Shown here one piece after another: positions 50,017-57,591 of a DNA stretch of 57,591 nucleotides (position 1 is the first letter of the stretch; every line of letters begins with the position of its first letter). The position numbers and the translations under genes are program-made. Location: NCBI GenBank assembly GCA_003280725.1, contig QCED01000008.1, positions 1 to 57,591 of the forward strand, in the 5' to 3' direction. Source of the stretch: Prochlorococcus sp. AG-355-M18. GTDB lineage: Bacteria; Cyanobacteriota; Cyanobacteriia; PCC-6307; Cyanobiaceae. The notes beneath the pieces were generated by a model that worked only from the letters and a program-made list of their open reading frames with translations, did no database searches and was not told the DNA's origin.

Positions 50017-51018
50017 ATGTCTTCTGAAACATTAATTGAGAATAAATTAACGACAATATCAAGTTTAAAAGCAAGTAACGATGTCGATCTGGTAAGGTCT
50101 TACTTGCGCGATATCGGTAGGGTTCCACTTTTATCTCATGAGCAAGAAATTACTCTTGGTAGGCAGGTTCAAGAATACATGCAAATTGAACGAGCAGAAT
50201 TGGAAGTTTATGAATTAACAGGAGATAAGCCAAGTATTGAAGAACTATCAGAAAAATTAAAATTATCAATTTCTGTAATAAAGAAAAGATCAAGAGCTGG
50301 GCAGAGAGCTAAGGAAAGAATGGTTGCAGCTAATTTAAGGTTGGTAGTTAGTGTTGCCAAAAAATATACTAAAAGAAATATGGAATTATTAGATCTTATT
50401 CAAGAAGGAACAATAGGACTTGTGAGGGGAGTCGAAAAATTTGATCCAGCCAGAGGTTATAAGTTTTCGACATATGCATATTGGTGGATTAGACAAGGAA
50501 TTACCAGAGCAATTGCTGAAAAAAGTAGAGCAATAAGGCTTCCAATTCATATAACTGAAATGTTGAATAAGTTGAAAAAAGGTCAGAGAGAGTTGAGTCA
50601 AGAAATGTCTAGAACTCCAACGGTAAGTGAACTAGCAAAATACGTGGAGCTTCCTGAAGAAGATGTCAAAGATTTAATGTGCAAAGCTGGACAACCAGTT
50701 AGTCTTGAAACGAAAGTTGGAGATGGAGAAGATACTGTTTTATTAGATTTACTAGCAGGTGGTGAGGATCTACCAGACGAACAAATTGAGATGGATTGTA
50801 TGAGAGGCGATCTTCATTCCCTTTTACATCAATTACCAGATCTACAATGTAGAGTCCTAAGAATGAGATACGGAATGGATGGTGATGAGCCAATGTCTCT
50901 TACAGGTATTGGGAGAGTGTTAGGTATAAGTAGGGATCGAGTAAGAAACTTAGAACGAGATGGTTTAAGAGGTTTGAGAAGACTTAGTGATAATGTTGAA
51001 GCCTATTTTGTTTCTTGA
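50017..51018 (+). CDS. RNA polymerase sigma-70 family factor, cyanobacterial group 2 type
   Basis: A 333-residue sigma factor without the long region 1.1 of the principal SigA. Region 1.2 is VDLVRSYLRDIGRVPLLSHEQEI. Region 2 holds NLRLVVSVAKKYTKRNMELLDLIQEGTIGLVRGVEKFDPARGYKFSTYAYWWIRQ (core binding, -10 recognition and melting). Region 3 is TEMLNKLKKGQREL, and region 4.2 the HTH SLTGIGRVLGISRDRVRNLERDGLRGLRR. These fit group 2 (non-essential, SigB/C/D-like) factors, used for light, nutrient or stress responses. Which one cannot be told from sequence alone. Its 3' end overlaps the convergent hydrolase by 16 bp. Confidence 0.93.
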   Translation: MSSETLIENKLTTISSLKASNDVDLVRSYLRDIGRVPLLSHEQEITLGRQVQEYMQIERAELEVYELTGDKPSIEELSEKLKLSISVIKKRSRAGQRAKERMVAANLRLVVSVAKKYTKRNMELLDLIQEGTIGLVRGVEKFDPARGYKFSTYAYWWIRQGITRAIAEKSRAIRLPIHITEMLNKLKKGQRELSQEMSRTPTVSELAKYVELPEEDVKDLMCKAGQPVSLETKVGDGEDTVLLDLLAGGEDLPDEQIEMDCMRGDLHSLLHQLPDLQCRVLRMRYGMDGDEPMSLTGIGRVLGISRDRVRNLERDGLRGLRRLSDNVEAYFVS

Positions 51019-51917
51019 AGAAATTTATACATAAAATTGTTTGTTGCTTCAGGTTCTTCATCGTGAGGGCAATGGCCAGCACCTTTAATAATGTCGAGTC
51101 TTTTAATATTTCTGAATTGTTTTTTCCACTCTTTTGCTTCATTTAAAGATTCCCAAGGATCTTTTTCCCCCCAAATTAATTGGATTGGAATATCAACCTT
51201 ATCGAAAAGGTCAGTAGCAAGATAGTCATCAAATAAGTTAATAAAACCACGAAATGCTTCTTTAGAATTTTCCCTTTGGGAGGGTTGATAGAGTATTTCA
51301 ATTAATTCTTTATCGATATTTTTTCCTGATGGGTAAGCTTGTTCAAGTATTTTCTTTATGACTTTTGGGTTTGCAGCTCTTGTAAAAAGTGAATTACTAA
51401 TTACTCTTTGTCTTACTATTGTTTTGAGAACGGGTCTAAGTAGATTCATTAAGATATTACTTTTTTTTAAACGTTTATCATCCATAGTTCTTTGTGCACA
51501 ATCAATTAAAATGACACCTTTACAATTATCTTTGAGGATTTCAGCAGCTTTCAATGCAATAACACCACCAATTGAATTTCCTACCAAGTAAACAGGAGAT
51601 TTTATTACCTCTGCACAAAAAGTTGATATTTGATCACCCCACAAATCAAATGAATATTTAATTGAGTTTTCTTTATCAGGTTCGTAATTTAATAAAGCAC
51701 TAGGCTGACTGCTTTTCCCAAATCCTAATAAGTCAATTGCGTAGCAGTTAGAAAATTTACCAAGAAAATCTTGATTATGTCTCCAGTGGTTTTTTGACGC
51801 CCCAAATCCATGAACTAATAAAATTTTAATATTGTTTTCAGAAGTAGATTCTTTTGATAAAGAATAAGAAATTTCCCAATTTTTCCACTTCCAAGTTTCA
51901 GATTTATTTAAAGACAC
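51003..51917 (-). CDS. Alpha/beta hydrolase
   Basis: A 304-residue alpha/beta-fold hydrolase of unknown substrate. It has the oxyanion segment LLVHGFGASKNHWRHN, the nucleophile elbow VGNSIGGVIALKAAEIL (Ser in GNSIGG), the acidic residue in LIWGEKDPWES, and the catalytic His in GAGHCPHDEEP. No signal peptide is visible. The set resembles cyanobacterial and plant chloroplast hydrolases active on esters such as pheophytin or lipids, but that is only a likeness. The last 16 bp overlap the end of the sigma factor gene. It is divergent from the PfkB kinase gene over 89 bp. Confidence 0.88.
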   Translation of the reverse strand: MSLNKSETWKWKNWEISYSLSKESTSENNIKILLVHGFGASKNHWRHNQDFLGKFSNCYAIDLLGFGKSSQPSALLNYEPDKENSIKYSFDLWGDQISTFCAEVIKSPVYLVGNSIGGVIALKAAEILKDNCKGVILIDCAQRTMDDKRLKKSNILMNLLRPVLKTIVRQRVISNSLFTRAANPKVIKKILEQAYPSGKNIDKELIEILYQPSQRENSKEAFRGFINLFDDYLATDLFDKVDIPIQLIWGEKDPWESLNEAKEWKKQFRNIKRLDIIKGAGHCPHDEEPEATNNFMYKFLQETK

Positions 51918-52006
51918 TGAGAATATGCTTTTAATTAAACTTTAATTCAAAAAAAAATTATTCGTTTTCAATAAATTATTCTTAGTTAAGAAAAAGCGTT
52001 CATTTT

Positions 52007-53017
52007 ATGAAAAAGAAAAAGGTCATATGTATTGGAGAGGCTGTAATAGACAGAATCAGAAATAAGTCAAATCAAGGATTTACAGATTTTTTGGGTGGTG
52101 CGCCGGCTAATGTTGCTTGTGCATTAAGAAAATTAAAAATAGATTCAACATTCATTGGAAGTTTGGGCAGTGATGATTATGGAAAGAAATTTATTACGCA
52201 ATTTAATAAATTGGAAGTTAATTTAGATTTCTTGCAATTAAATAATGATTCATCTACTCGCGTGGTTAATGTAGATAGAGATCAGTTTGGAGATCGTTTT
52301 TTTTCAGGCTTTGAGAAAAGTCCTCATTCATGCTTTGCAGACGAAGTTCTTAGTAAGGAATTCTTAGAAAAAGAAATTTTAAATTTGGAGAAATCTTTTC
52401 TAGAATCACAATATTTGGTTACAGGAACGATCTTATTATCATCTCCAATATCTGCAGAGACTATTTTTTTTCTTCTTGAACAGGCTAAAAAATTTAAAGT
52501 CAAAATAATTATTGATTTGAATTGGAGGGAGGTTTTTTGGGATCATTCAAGTTTTTCATCAGAAATTAGTAAAGCTGTGAGATTTAAGTTAATAAAGAAT
52601 TTTTTAAATCATGCAAATGTTTTAAAACTTGCTAAAGAAGAAGCAACTTTGTTTTTTGAGGATGAAAATCCCTTTCTCATATCTCAACAATTGTCTAATA
52701 GCCCGGATGTGATAATAACTGATGGAAAAAACCCCGTTTCATGGTATATCAATGGATTACAGGGAATTACCAAACCTCCTACTTCTCAAAAAATTGTAGA
52801 TACAACTGGCGCAGGCGATGCTTTTCTGGCGGGCTTAATTTCAAAATTAATTTCTTCTGGCTATCCTTCAAATAAACTAGAAATAGAAGGTTGCATTAAG
52901 TACGCAGGTGTTTGTGGATTGTTAACTTGTCTTGGTGAAGGCGCTATTGAGCAACAGCCCTATTATGAGACAGTTAATAAATTTTTGGGATCTCTTATTT
53001 CGAAGTGTCTTCCATAA
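52007..53017 (+). CDS. PfkB-family carbohydrate kinase (possible fructokinase)
   Basis: Ribokinase-fold sugar kinase of 336 residues. Signature 1 is FLGGAPANVACALRKLKIDSTFIGSLGSDDYG, and signature 2 is DTTGAGDAFLAGLI with the catalytic Asp. DLNWREVFW and VLKLAKEEATLFF match fructokinase-type members, so fructose (or a related hexose) to fructose-6-phosphate is the best guess, perhaps in sucrose turnover. The start ATG gives the family MKKKKVICIGEAVIDRI. Its last 55 bp overlap the end of tsaE on the other strand. Confidence 0.88.
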   Translation: MKKKKVICIGEAVIDRIRNKSNQGFTDFLGGAPANVACALRKLKIDSTFIGSLGSDDYGKKFITQFNKLEVNLDFLQLNNDSSTRVVNVDRDQFGDRFFSGFEKSPHSCFADEVLSKEFLEKEILNLEKSFLESQYLVTGTILLSSPISAETIFFLLEQAKKFKVKIIIDLNWREVFWDHSSFSSEISKAVRFKLIKNFLNHANVLKLAKEEATLFFEDENPFLISQQLSNSPDVIITDGKNPVSWYINGLQGITKPPTSQKIVDTTGAGDAFLAGLISKLISSGYPSNKLEIEGCIKYAGVCGLLTCLGEGAIEQQPYYETVNKFLGSLISKCLP

Positions 53018-53412
53018 TTTTTGGCGTAATTAATTTCTATTTTCCAGAAATTATCAACAACTGGTTCTATTAATTCCGGCCATTCAATAACTAAAATAGC
53101 TTTTCTTTCTATTGCCTCTTCTTCTTCTGAAAAAAAAACTTCTTTTGCTGAAGAAGCATTTTCTAACCTGTATAAATCAAGGTGAATTAGTGGAATTTTA
53201 CCGGAGTTATAGTGATGCGATAAAGCAAATGTAGGGCTTGTAATGTCCTCAGAGATTGATAAGCCTTTAGCAATCCCTTGAACAAATGAAGTTTTTCCAG
53301 CCCCAATTGGACCTTTTAATAAAACAATTGATTGGGGCTTTAATTTGTTTGAGAGTTTTTTTCCTAAATTTAAAGTCTCTTTTAAATTCTCAATAAACAC
53401 AATATTACGCAA
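52963..53412 (-). CDS. tsaE: tRNA t6A synthesis ATPase TsaE
   Basis: ATPase needed with TsaB, TsaC and TsaD for the N6-threonylcarbamoyl modification of A37 in ANN-reading tRNAs. The 149 residues have Walker [37 protein letters not shown] (the SPTF motif), [13 protein letters not shown] and [13 protein letters not shown], all standard for TsaE (formerly YjeE). The C-terminal part ([18 protein letters not shown]) is encoded in the 55-bp overlap with the PfkB kinase gene. It is divergent from ahcY with only 41 bp between. Confidence 0.95.
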   Translation of the reverse strand: MRNIVFIENLKETLNLGKKLSNKLKPQSIVLLKGPIGAGKTSFVQGIAKGLSISEDITSPTFALSHHYNSGKIPLIHLDLYRLENASSAKEVFFSEEEEAIERKAILVIEWPELIEPVVDNFWKIEINYAKNYGRHFEIRDPKNLLTVS

Positions 53413-53453
53413 AAATCATTTATAGTTTAATAGAAAAAAAATATTTACTAGAT

Positions 53454-54872
53454 ATGGTTATTGCAGATTCAGTCAAAACCTCTATACCTAAATACTCAAT
53501 TGCAGATATCTCTTTATCAGATTTTGGTCGTAAAGAAATTAAAATTGCAGAAACGGAAATGCCTGGATTAATGGCACTTAGAGATAAATATCAATCTGAA
53601 AAGCCACTAAAAGGTGCAAAAATAGCTGGAAGTCTTCATATGACTATTCAGACAGCGGTCTTAATAGAAACACTTGTTAACCTTGGTGCAGAAGTGAAAT
53701 GGGCTTCATGCAATATTTTTTCAACTCAAGATCATGCTGCTGCAGCTATCGCAGATCAAGGAATTTCTGTTTATGCAAAAAAAGGCGAGACTCTTGATGA
53801 ATATTGGCAATATACCCACTATATTCTTGATTGGGGCTCAGACTCTCCAAATATGATTCTTGATGATGGGGGAGATGCAACTGGTTTATTGATACTCGGT
53901 AGTAAAGCTGAAAAAGATTTATCTGTTTTAGATAATCCCGGTAATGAAGAAGAAATTGCTTTATTCAACTCTATCAAATCTAAGCTGCAAGCTGATAGTG
54001 ACTTCTACTCAAGAATTAAGAGTAATATTATTGGTGTCACTGAAGAAACTACAACGGGAGTTGCAAGACTGTATCAACTGCAAAAGCAAAAAGCATTACC
54101 TTTCCCTGCAATCAATGTTAATGATTCAGTAACTAAGAGCAAATTTGATAATTTATATGGCTGCCGAGAATCTCTTGTTGACAGTATAAAGCGTGCTACT
54201 GATGTGATGATTGCTGGCAAGGTCGCTTTAGTAATGGGTTTTGGAGATGTAGGTAAAGGTTCAGCCCAGTCTCTAAGGGGACTTGGTGCAATAGTAAAAG
54301 TTGCTGAAGTTGATCCAATTTGTGCTCTTCAGGCGGCAATGGAAGGTTTCAGCGTTGTTACATTAGACGATGTTGTGGAAGATATAGATATATTTGTTAC
54401 AGCAACTGGGAACTATCACGTAATAACAAACGAAAATCTTATCAAGATGAAAGATGAGGCCATAGTATGTAATATCGGCCACTTCGATAATGAAATTGAT
54501 GTGGCTTCATTGAAAGATTATCCATGGGAAAATATTAAGCCACAGGTTGATCACATAACTTTACCGAGTGGCAATAAAATAATCCTTTTAGCTGAAGGTA
54601 GATTAGTTAACTTAGGTTGTGCCACTGGACATCCAAGTTTTGTTATGAGTAATTCGTTTACTAATCAAGTACTAGCTCAAATTGAACTTTTCAATAAGTC
54701 AGAAACATATGCTAAGGAGGTTTATGTTTTACCAAAACATTTAGATGAGATGGTAGCTAGATTACATCTGGATAAAATTGGGGCAAAATTAACAAAATTA
54801 ACTAAGGAACAAGCTGATTATATAAATGTTTCTGTTGAAGGGCCTTATAAACCTGAGCTTTATAGATACTAA
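53454..54872 (+). CDS. ahcY: Adenosylhomocysteinase
   Basis: NAD-dependent hydrolysis of S-adenosylhomocysteine to homocysteine and adenosine, which relieves inhibition of methyltransferases. The 472 residues have [48 protein letters not shown] and [17 protein letters not shown] with active-site residues. The NAD loop is [17 protein letters not shown], and the C-terminal cap ends [10 protein letters not shown] with the subunit-locking Lys-x4-Tyr. The long insert relative to archaeal forms is typical of bacterial and plant enzymes. DedA follows after 2 bp. Confidence 0.98.
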   Translation: MVIADSVKTSIPKYSIADISLSDFGRKEIKIAETEMPGLMALRDKYQSEKPLKGAKIAGSLHMTIQTAVLIETLVNLGAEVKWASCNIFSTQDHAAAAIADQGISVYAKKGETLDEYWQYTHYILDWGSDSPNMILDDGGDATGLLILGSKAEKDLSVLDNPGNEEEIALFNSIKSKLQADSDFYSRIKSNIIGVTEETTTGVARLYQLQKQKALPFPAINVNDSVTKSKFDNLYGCRESLVDSIKRATDVMIAGKVALVMGFGDVGKGSAQSLRGLGAIVKVAEVDPICALQAAMEGFSVVTLDDVVEDIDIFVTATGNYHVITNENLIKMKDEAIVCNIGHFDNEIDVASLKDYPWENIKPQVDHITLPSGNKIILLAEGRLVNLGCATGHPSFVMSNSFTNQVLAQIELFNKSETYAKEVYVLPKHLDEMVARLHLDKIGAKLTKLTKEQADYINVSVEGPYKPELYRY

Positions 54873-54874
54873 GT

Positions 54875-55525
54875 TTGAGTTTGATTTTTGTAAATTTTCT
54901 TACTTCAATCCCCGACTATATTAGTTTGGCTGTTGAGAAGAATTCAACAATTGCATATCTCACTATTTGTTTGGCTATGTTTTTAGAAAACATAATACCT
55001 CCCATCCCTTCGGAAATAATTATGCCATTGGGAGGTTTCTTCGTTTATCAACAAAAATTAAATTTCTATATTTTAGTTTTTTGGGGATTAATTGGAACTA
55101 TTTTAGGATCATTGCCTTGGTATTATTTAGGGAGATTGGTAAATGAAAAAAGACTTTCAAATTTTCTAGACCAAAAAGGAAAATATTTAGGAATTTCGTC
55201 GAATGATTTAATTAAAAGTAAAAGGTGGTTCGATAAATACGGGGTTTCTTTAGTTTTTTGGGGCCGATTAGTACCAGGTATAAGAACTTTAATTTCAGTT
55301 CCCGCTGGTATAGAACTTATGCCATTGAGAAAATTTTTGATTTGGACTACATTTGGGAGTTTGATATGGGTAGCACTTCTCACTTATGCAGGTTATTTAT
55401 TTGGTGAAAACTATATAGTTATTGCGACTTATTTAGAGCAAGTCAAATATGTTGTAAAACCAATATTAATTTTAATTTTATTATATTTTTTAATAAAACT
55501 AATTTTTAGATTTCTTAAAAAATAA
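54875..55525 (+). CDS. DedA/VTT-family membrane protein
   Basis: A 216-residue inner-membrane protein of the DedA family, recently linked to phospholipid or undecaprenyl-phosphate scrambling. Hydrophobic segments lie around 28-55, 60-85, 150-175 and 190-210. Motifs are FLENIIPPIPSEIIMPLGGFF (with the acidic membrane residue) and FWGRLVPGIRTLISVPAGIELMPLRKFLIWTTFGSLIW (arginine-containing re-entrant loop), the two diagnostic segments. The start is a TTG at 54875 (LIFVNFLTSIPDY follows), 2 bp after ahcY. It is convergent with ssb, 5 bp away. Confidence 0.88.
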   Translation: MSLIFVNFLTSIPDYISLAVEKNSTIAYLTICLAMFLENIIPPIPSEIIMPLGGFFVYQQKLNFYILVFWGLIGTILGSLPWYYLGRLVNEKRLSNFLDQKGKYLGISSNDLIKSKRWFDKYGVSLVFWGRLVPGIRTLISVPAGIELMPLRKFLIWTTFGSLIWVALLTYAGYLFGENYIVIATYLEQVKYVVKPILILILLYFLIKLIFRFLKK

Positions 55526-55537
55526 AGAGTCTAAAAA
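55503..55537. terminator. Possible bidirectional terminator between DedA and ssb
   Basis: TTTTTAGA (55503-55510) and TCTAAAAA (55530-55537) form an 8-bp inverted repeat with a 19-nt loop, spanning both convergent stops. The A5/T5 ends could supply the U-tract in either direction, but the loop is long and the stem weak. Confidence 0.25.
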
Positions 55538-55902
55538 GGTATTTCGCTAGAGTTGTTATTATTAGAATATTGGTTATTTTCAGACTCTTTTCTTGAGCTG
55601 AGCAAATTTAATCTATCTACTCTAACAACTGGTTTATATCTATCTTCTCCTGTATTTTTATCTTTCCAACTATCGATCTTAAAACTTCCTGTAATTCCAA
55701 TTAACGAACCTTTTTTTACATAATCTGCTGCTATTTGGGCTTGTTTCCCCCATATTTCTAAATTAAACCAGTCTGGCTCTTCATCTCTGGTTCTTCTATT
55801 TACTGCTAGAGTAAAATTTGCGACGATACTACCAGATTCAAAATATCTGACATCTGGTTCTCTACCAGCTCTTCCAACAAGATTAATAGAGTTAATTTCC
55901 AT
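55531..55902 (-). CDS. ssb: Single-stranded DNA-binding protein
   Basis: OB-fold protein coating single-stranded DNA in replication and repair. The 123 residues have the family start MEINSINLVGRAGREPDVRYFESGSIVANFTLAVNRR, then WFNLEIWGKQAQIAADYVKKGSLIGITGSFKIDSW. The linker after the OB fold is short (about 20 residues, Asn/Ser-rich), and the tip is NNNSSEIPF. The tip keeps the Ile-Pro-Phe end that partner proteins recognise, but has only one acidic residue where E. coli has three (DDDIPF). It is divergent from mreB across 132 bp. Confidence 0.95.
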   Translation of the reverse strand: MEINSINLVGRAGREPDVRYFESGSIVANFTLAVNRRTRDEEPDWFNLEIWGKQAQIAADYVKKGSLIGITGSFKIDSWKDKNTGEDRYKPVVRVDRLNLLSSRKESENNQYSNNNNSSEIPF

Positions 55903-56015
55903 AAATTTTTTTTTCTATAATAATCTTATTTTGAATTTTTGCTTGAAGTTTTAAGTGCTATTCATAACTAAATTAGGGAATTGTGAAAGCTGAACAAAAA
56001 ATAGATATATTATTT

Positions 56016-56033
56016 ATAAAAAAGATTTTTTAT
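56016..56033 (+). promoter_or_regulatory. AT-only inverted repeat immediately before mreB
   Basis: ATAAAAAA (56016-56023), GA, TTTTTTAT (56026-56033) ends one base before the GTG start at 56035. If formed in RNA, with a slightly larger loop, it would cover the ribosome entry site. No Shine-Dalgarno sequence is visible. Simple A/T runs make chance formation quite likely. Confidence 0.25.
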
Positions 56034-56034
56034 C

Positions 56035-57087
56035 GTGATTTTTAACAGATTTAAATTTTCTAGAGACATTGGTATAGATTTGGGAACTGCCAATACTCTC
56101 ATACATGTATCAGGGAAGGGAGTTGTTTTACAAGAGCCATCAGTGGTGGCTATGGATTTAGAAGAAGGGATTCCATTGGCAGTCGGTAAAGAAGCAAAGT
56201 TAATGCTCGGGAGAACTCCTGGCAATATAAGAGCAGTAAGACCACTAAGAGATGGGGTTATTGCAGATTTTGATGCGGCAGAGCAAATGATTAAGACATT
56301 TATTCAAAAATGTAACGAAGGTAAGGGCCTATTAGCACCAAGAATAGTCATCGGAATTCCAAGTGGAGTGACTAGTGTTGAGCGAAGAGCAGTCAGAGAA
56401 GCTGGATTAGCAGGTGCTAGAGAAGTGCACTTAATTGACGAACCTGTGGCAGCTGCTATTGGCGCATCATTACCAGTAACTGAGCCTGTTGGAACAATGA
56501 TTGTTGATATTGGTGGTGGTACTACGGAGGTTGCAGTATTAAGTCTGGGTGGAACTGTATTAAGTGAATCCGTTCGAATAGCTGGTGATGAAATCAATGA
56601 ATCAATTGAGTTATATCTTAAAAAAGTTCACAATTTAGTTGTTGGAGAGAGAACTTCAGAAGATATTAAGATTAAAATAGGCTCTGCATTTCCAGATGAT
56701 GATTTTGATAAAACTTCCTATGAGGTAAGAGGATTACACCTTTTGTCTGGTCTACCAAGGTCAGTTACGTTGACATCAGGAGAAATTAGAGAGGCCATGG
56801 CGGATCCGCTAAGTAAAATAGTTGACGCTGTCAAAAGAACTTTAGAGCGAACTCCTCCTGAACTTGCTGCAGATATTGTTGATAGGGGTATTATGCTTGC
56901 GGGAGGTGGAGCTTTAGTAAGAGGTATTAATGATTTGGTGAGCGATGAAACGGGAATTTTTACTCACATAGCGGAAAACCCATTACTTTGTGTGGTTAAT
57001 GGGTGTGGAGAGGTTTTGGATGATTTTAAAAAATTAAAAAAAGTTGTTGATACTCCAGAATTTATTAGGAACGCAATAAGAGATTAA
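56035..57087 (+). CDS. mreB: Rod shape-determining protein MreB
   Basis: Actin-like ATPase that guides peptidoglycan synthesis along the cell wall. The 350 residues begin [34 protein letters not shown] (phosphate-1 loop), with [55 protein letters not shown] (phosphate-2) and [15 protein letters not shown] (adenosine motif). A short amphipathic N-terminus could bind membrane. The start is a GTG. mreC follows after 4 bp. Prochlorococcus cells are small and near-coccoid, but keep mreBC. Confidence 0.97.
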   Translation: MIFNRFKFSRDIGIDLGTANTLIHVSGKGVVLQEPSVVAMDLEEGIPLAVGKEAKLMLGRTPGNIRAVRPLRDGVIADFDAAEQMIKTFIQKCNEGKGLLAPRIVIGIPSGVTSVERRAVREAGLAGAREVHLIDEPVAAAIGASLPVTEPVGTMIVDIGGGTTEVAVLSLGGTVLSESVRIAGDEINESIELYLKKVHNLVVGERTSEDIKIKIGSAFPDDDFDKTSYEVRGLHLLSGLPRSVTLTSGEIREAMADPLSKIVDAVKRTLERTPPELAADIVDRGIMLAGGGALVRGINDLVSDETGIFTHIAENPLLCVVNGCGEVLDDFKKLKKVVDTPEFIRNAIRD

Positions 57088-57091
57088 TCCT

Positions 57092-57591
57092 ATGTTAGAT
57101 ATCCGACGAATTTCTACTAGTCGTTGGTGGCACAAAAAGAAAAATTGGATATTTTATGCAATTTTTCTTTTTCTAGTTTTTGTAAGGATATCTAAAGGTT
57201 CTCTTTATAAGGATTTCTATTATTTTATTTCAAAGCCTTTTTGGCCGGGTCAATTTCAAAAAGAAGTTATTCTAAAAAGTGTAGAACAAGAATCTCTAGT
57301 AAAATTAAATCTTCTTAAAAAGGATAATATAAGATTGCGGGAAATTTTAGATCTTCAAAAATCATCTAATAATTATAGTATTTCAGCTGCAGTTATTTCT
57401 AGAAAAACAGGTAGTTGGTGGAGACAAATCATATTAAATAAAGGTTCAAAAGATGGTGTCGAAATTGGTAGTACTGTTATTGGCCCAGGTGGACTATTAG
57501 GAAGAGTAAAAAATACTTCTTTATTTACTTCTTCTGTAATATTATTAACTTCTCCAGAAAGCAAAGTAGGCGTATGGGTGGATAGAATTCA
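57092..57591 (+). CDS. mreC: Rod shape-determining protein MreC, N-terminal part
   Basis: Membrane-anchored elongasome protein. From the ATG at 57092 the frame stays open for 166 codons to the window end. It shows a cytoplasmic basic start (MLDIRRISTSRWWHKKKNW), one membrane helix (about 19-36), a coiled-coil stretch (about 65-95, SVEQESLVKLNLLKKDNIRL) and the beginning of the beta domain: VISRKTGSWWRQIILNKGSKDGVEIGSTVIGPGGLLGRV. This matches the MreC family order exactly. The remainder, and probably mreD, lie beyond the window. It is 4 bp after mreB and surely co-transcribed with it. Confidence 0.93.
   Translation, partial: MLDIRRISTSRWWHKKKNWIFYAIFLFLVFVRISKGSLYKDFYYFISKPFWPGQFQKEVILKSVEQESLVKLNLLKKDNIRLREILDLQKSSNNYSISAAVISRKTGSWWRQIILNKGSKDGVEIGSTVIGPGGLLGRVKNTSLFTSSVILLTSPESKVGVWVDRI

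Overview
This window looks like core chromosome of a marine picocyanobacterium, most likely a high-light-adapted Prochlorococcus. This is inferred, without a database comparison, from four things: a strongly AT-rich composition (third codon positions nearly all A/T); photosystem II psbZ; the sqdB/sqdX sulfolipid pair, a Ycf23/DUF561 protein and cobH; and extreme compaction. About 57 protein genes and one tRNA are packed so tightly that no gene-free stretch reaches 200 bp. I see no insertion sequence, prophage, integrase, CRISPR array, rRNA operon or defence island.

Layout. 1-3.6 kb, minus strand: mnmG (cut by the window edge), dnaB, rplI and an acyl-lipid desaturase. 3.7-9.0 kb, plus: a likely operon of an unknown XRE-like protein, a PLP lyase of the methionine gamma-lyase/aluminium-resistance family, gcvH and gcvP. 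9.1-13.9 kb: an orphan 82-aa ORF, then minus-strand sqdX, sqdB, thiG, a TPR protein, rplT and rpmI. 14-16.9 kb, plus: a SpoIID-like protein and a processive-type GT2 enzyme. 16.9-22.3 kb, minus: dnaX, clpX, clpP and tig. 22.4-26.4 kb, plus: asd, dapA and RNase J, followed by tilS on the minus strand. 27.5-30.4 kb, plus: DUF561 and uvrB. 30.4-33.2 kb, minus: lysC and holA. Then cobH (+), mutS (-), psbZ, ribH, tRNA-Gly, an NTF2-like protein and a GtrA protein (+), a GNAT enzyme (-) and secA (+). 42-45.3 kb, minus: cysE, a GntR-type regulator, infC and miaA. 45.5-51 kb, plus: gyrB, an SH3-like protein, two CrcB subunits, mgtE and a sigma factor. 51-57.6 kb: an alpha/beta hydrolase (-), a PfkB kinase (+), tsaE (-), ahcY and DedA (+), ssb (-), mreB and mreC (+, cut by the window edge).

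Functional themes. Replication and repair: dnaB, dnaX, holA, gyrB, ssb, mutS, uvrB. Translation and tRNA modification: rplI, rplT, rpmI, infC, miaA, tilS, tsaE, mnmG, tRNA-Gly. Proteostasis and export: tig-clpP-clpX, secA. Aspartate-family amino acids: lysC, asd, dapA. One-carbon and sulfur metabolism: gcvH, gcvP, ahcY, cysE, the PLP lyase. Envelope: sulfolipid genes, desaturase, SpoIID, GT2, mreBC.

I did not find a convincing undescribed multi-gene system. The observations most worth checking are a perfect 11-bp inverted repeat followed by a T9 run in the gyrB leader, a tandem CrcB pair whose second member has lost the family asparagine, a GntR regulator with an unrecognised effector domain next to cysE, the XRE-like protein heading the gcv cluster, a repeat-built Lys/Thr tail on trigger factor, a hairpin whose loop is the dapA stop codon, and several long convergent 3' overlaps.
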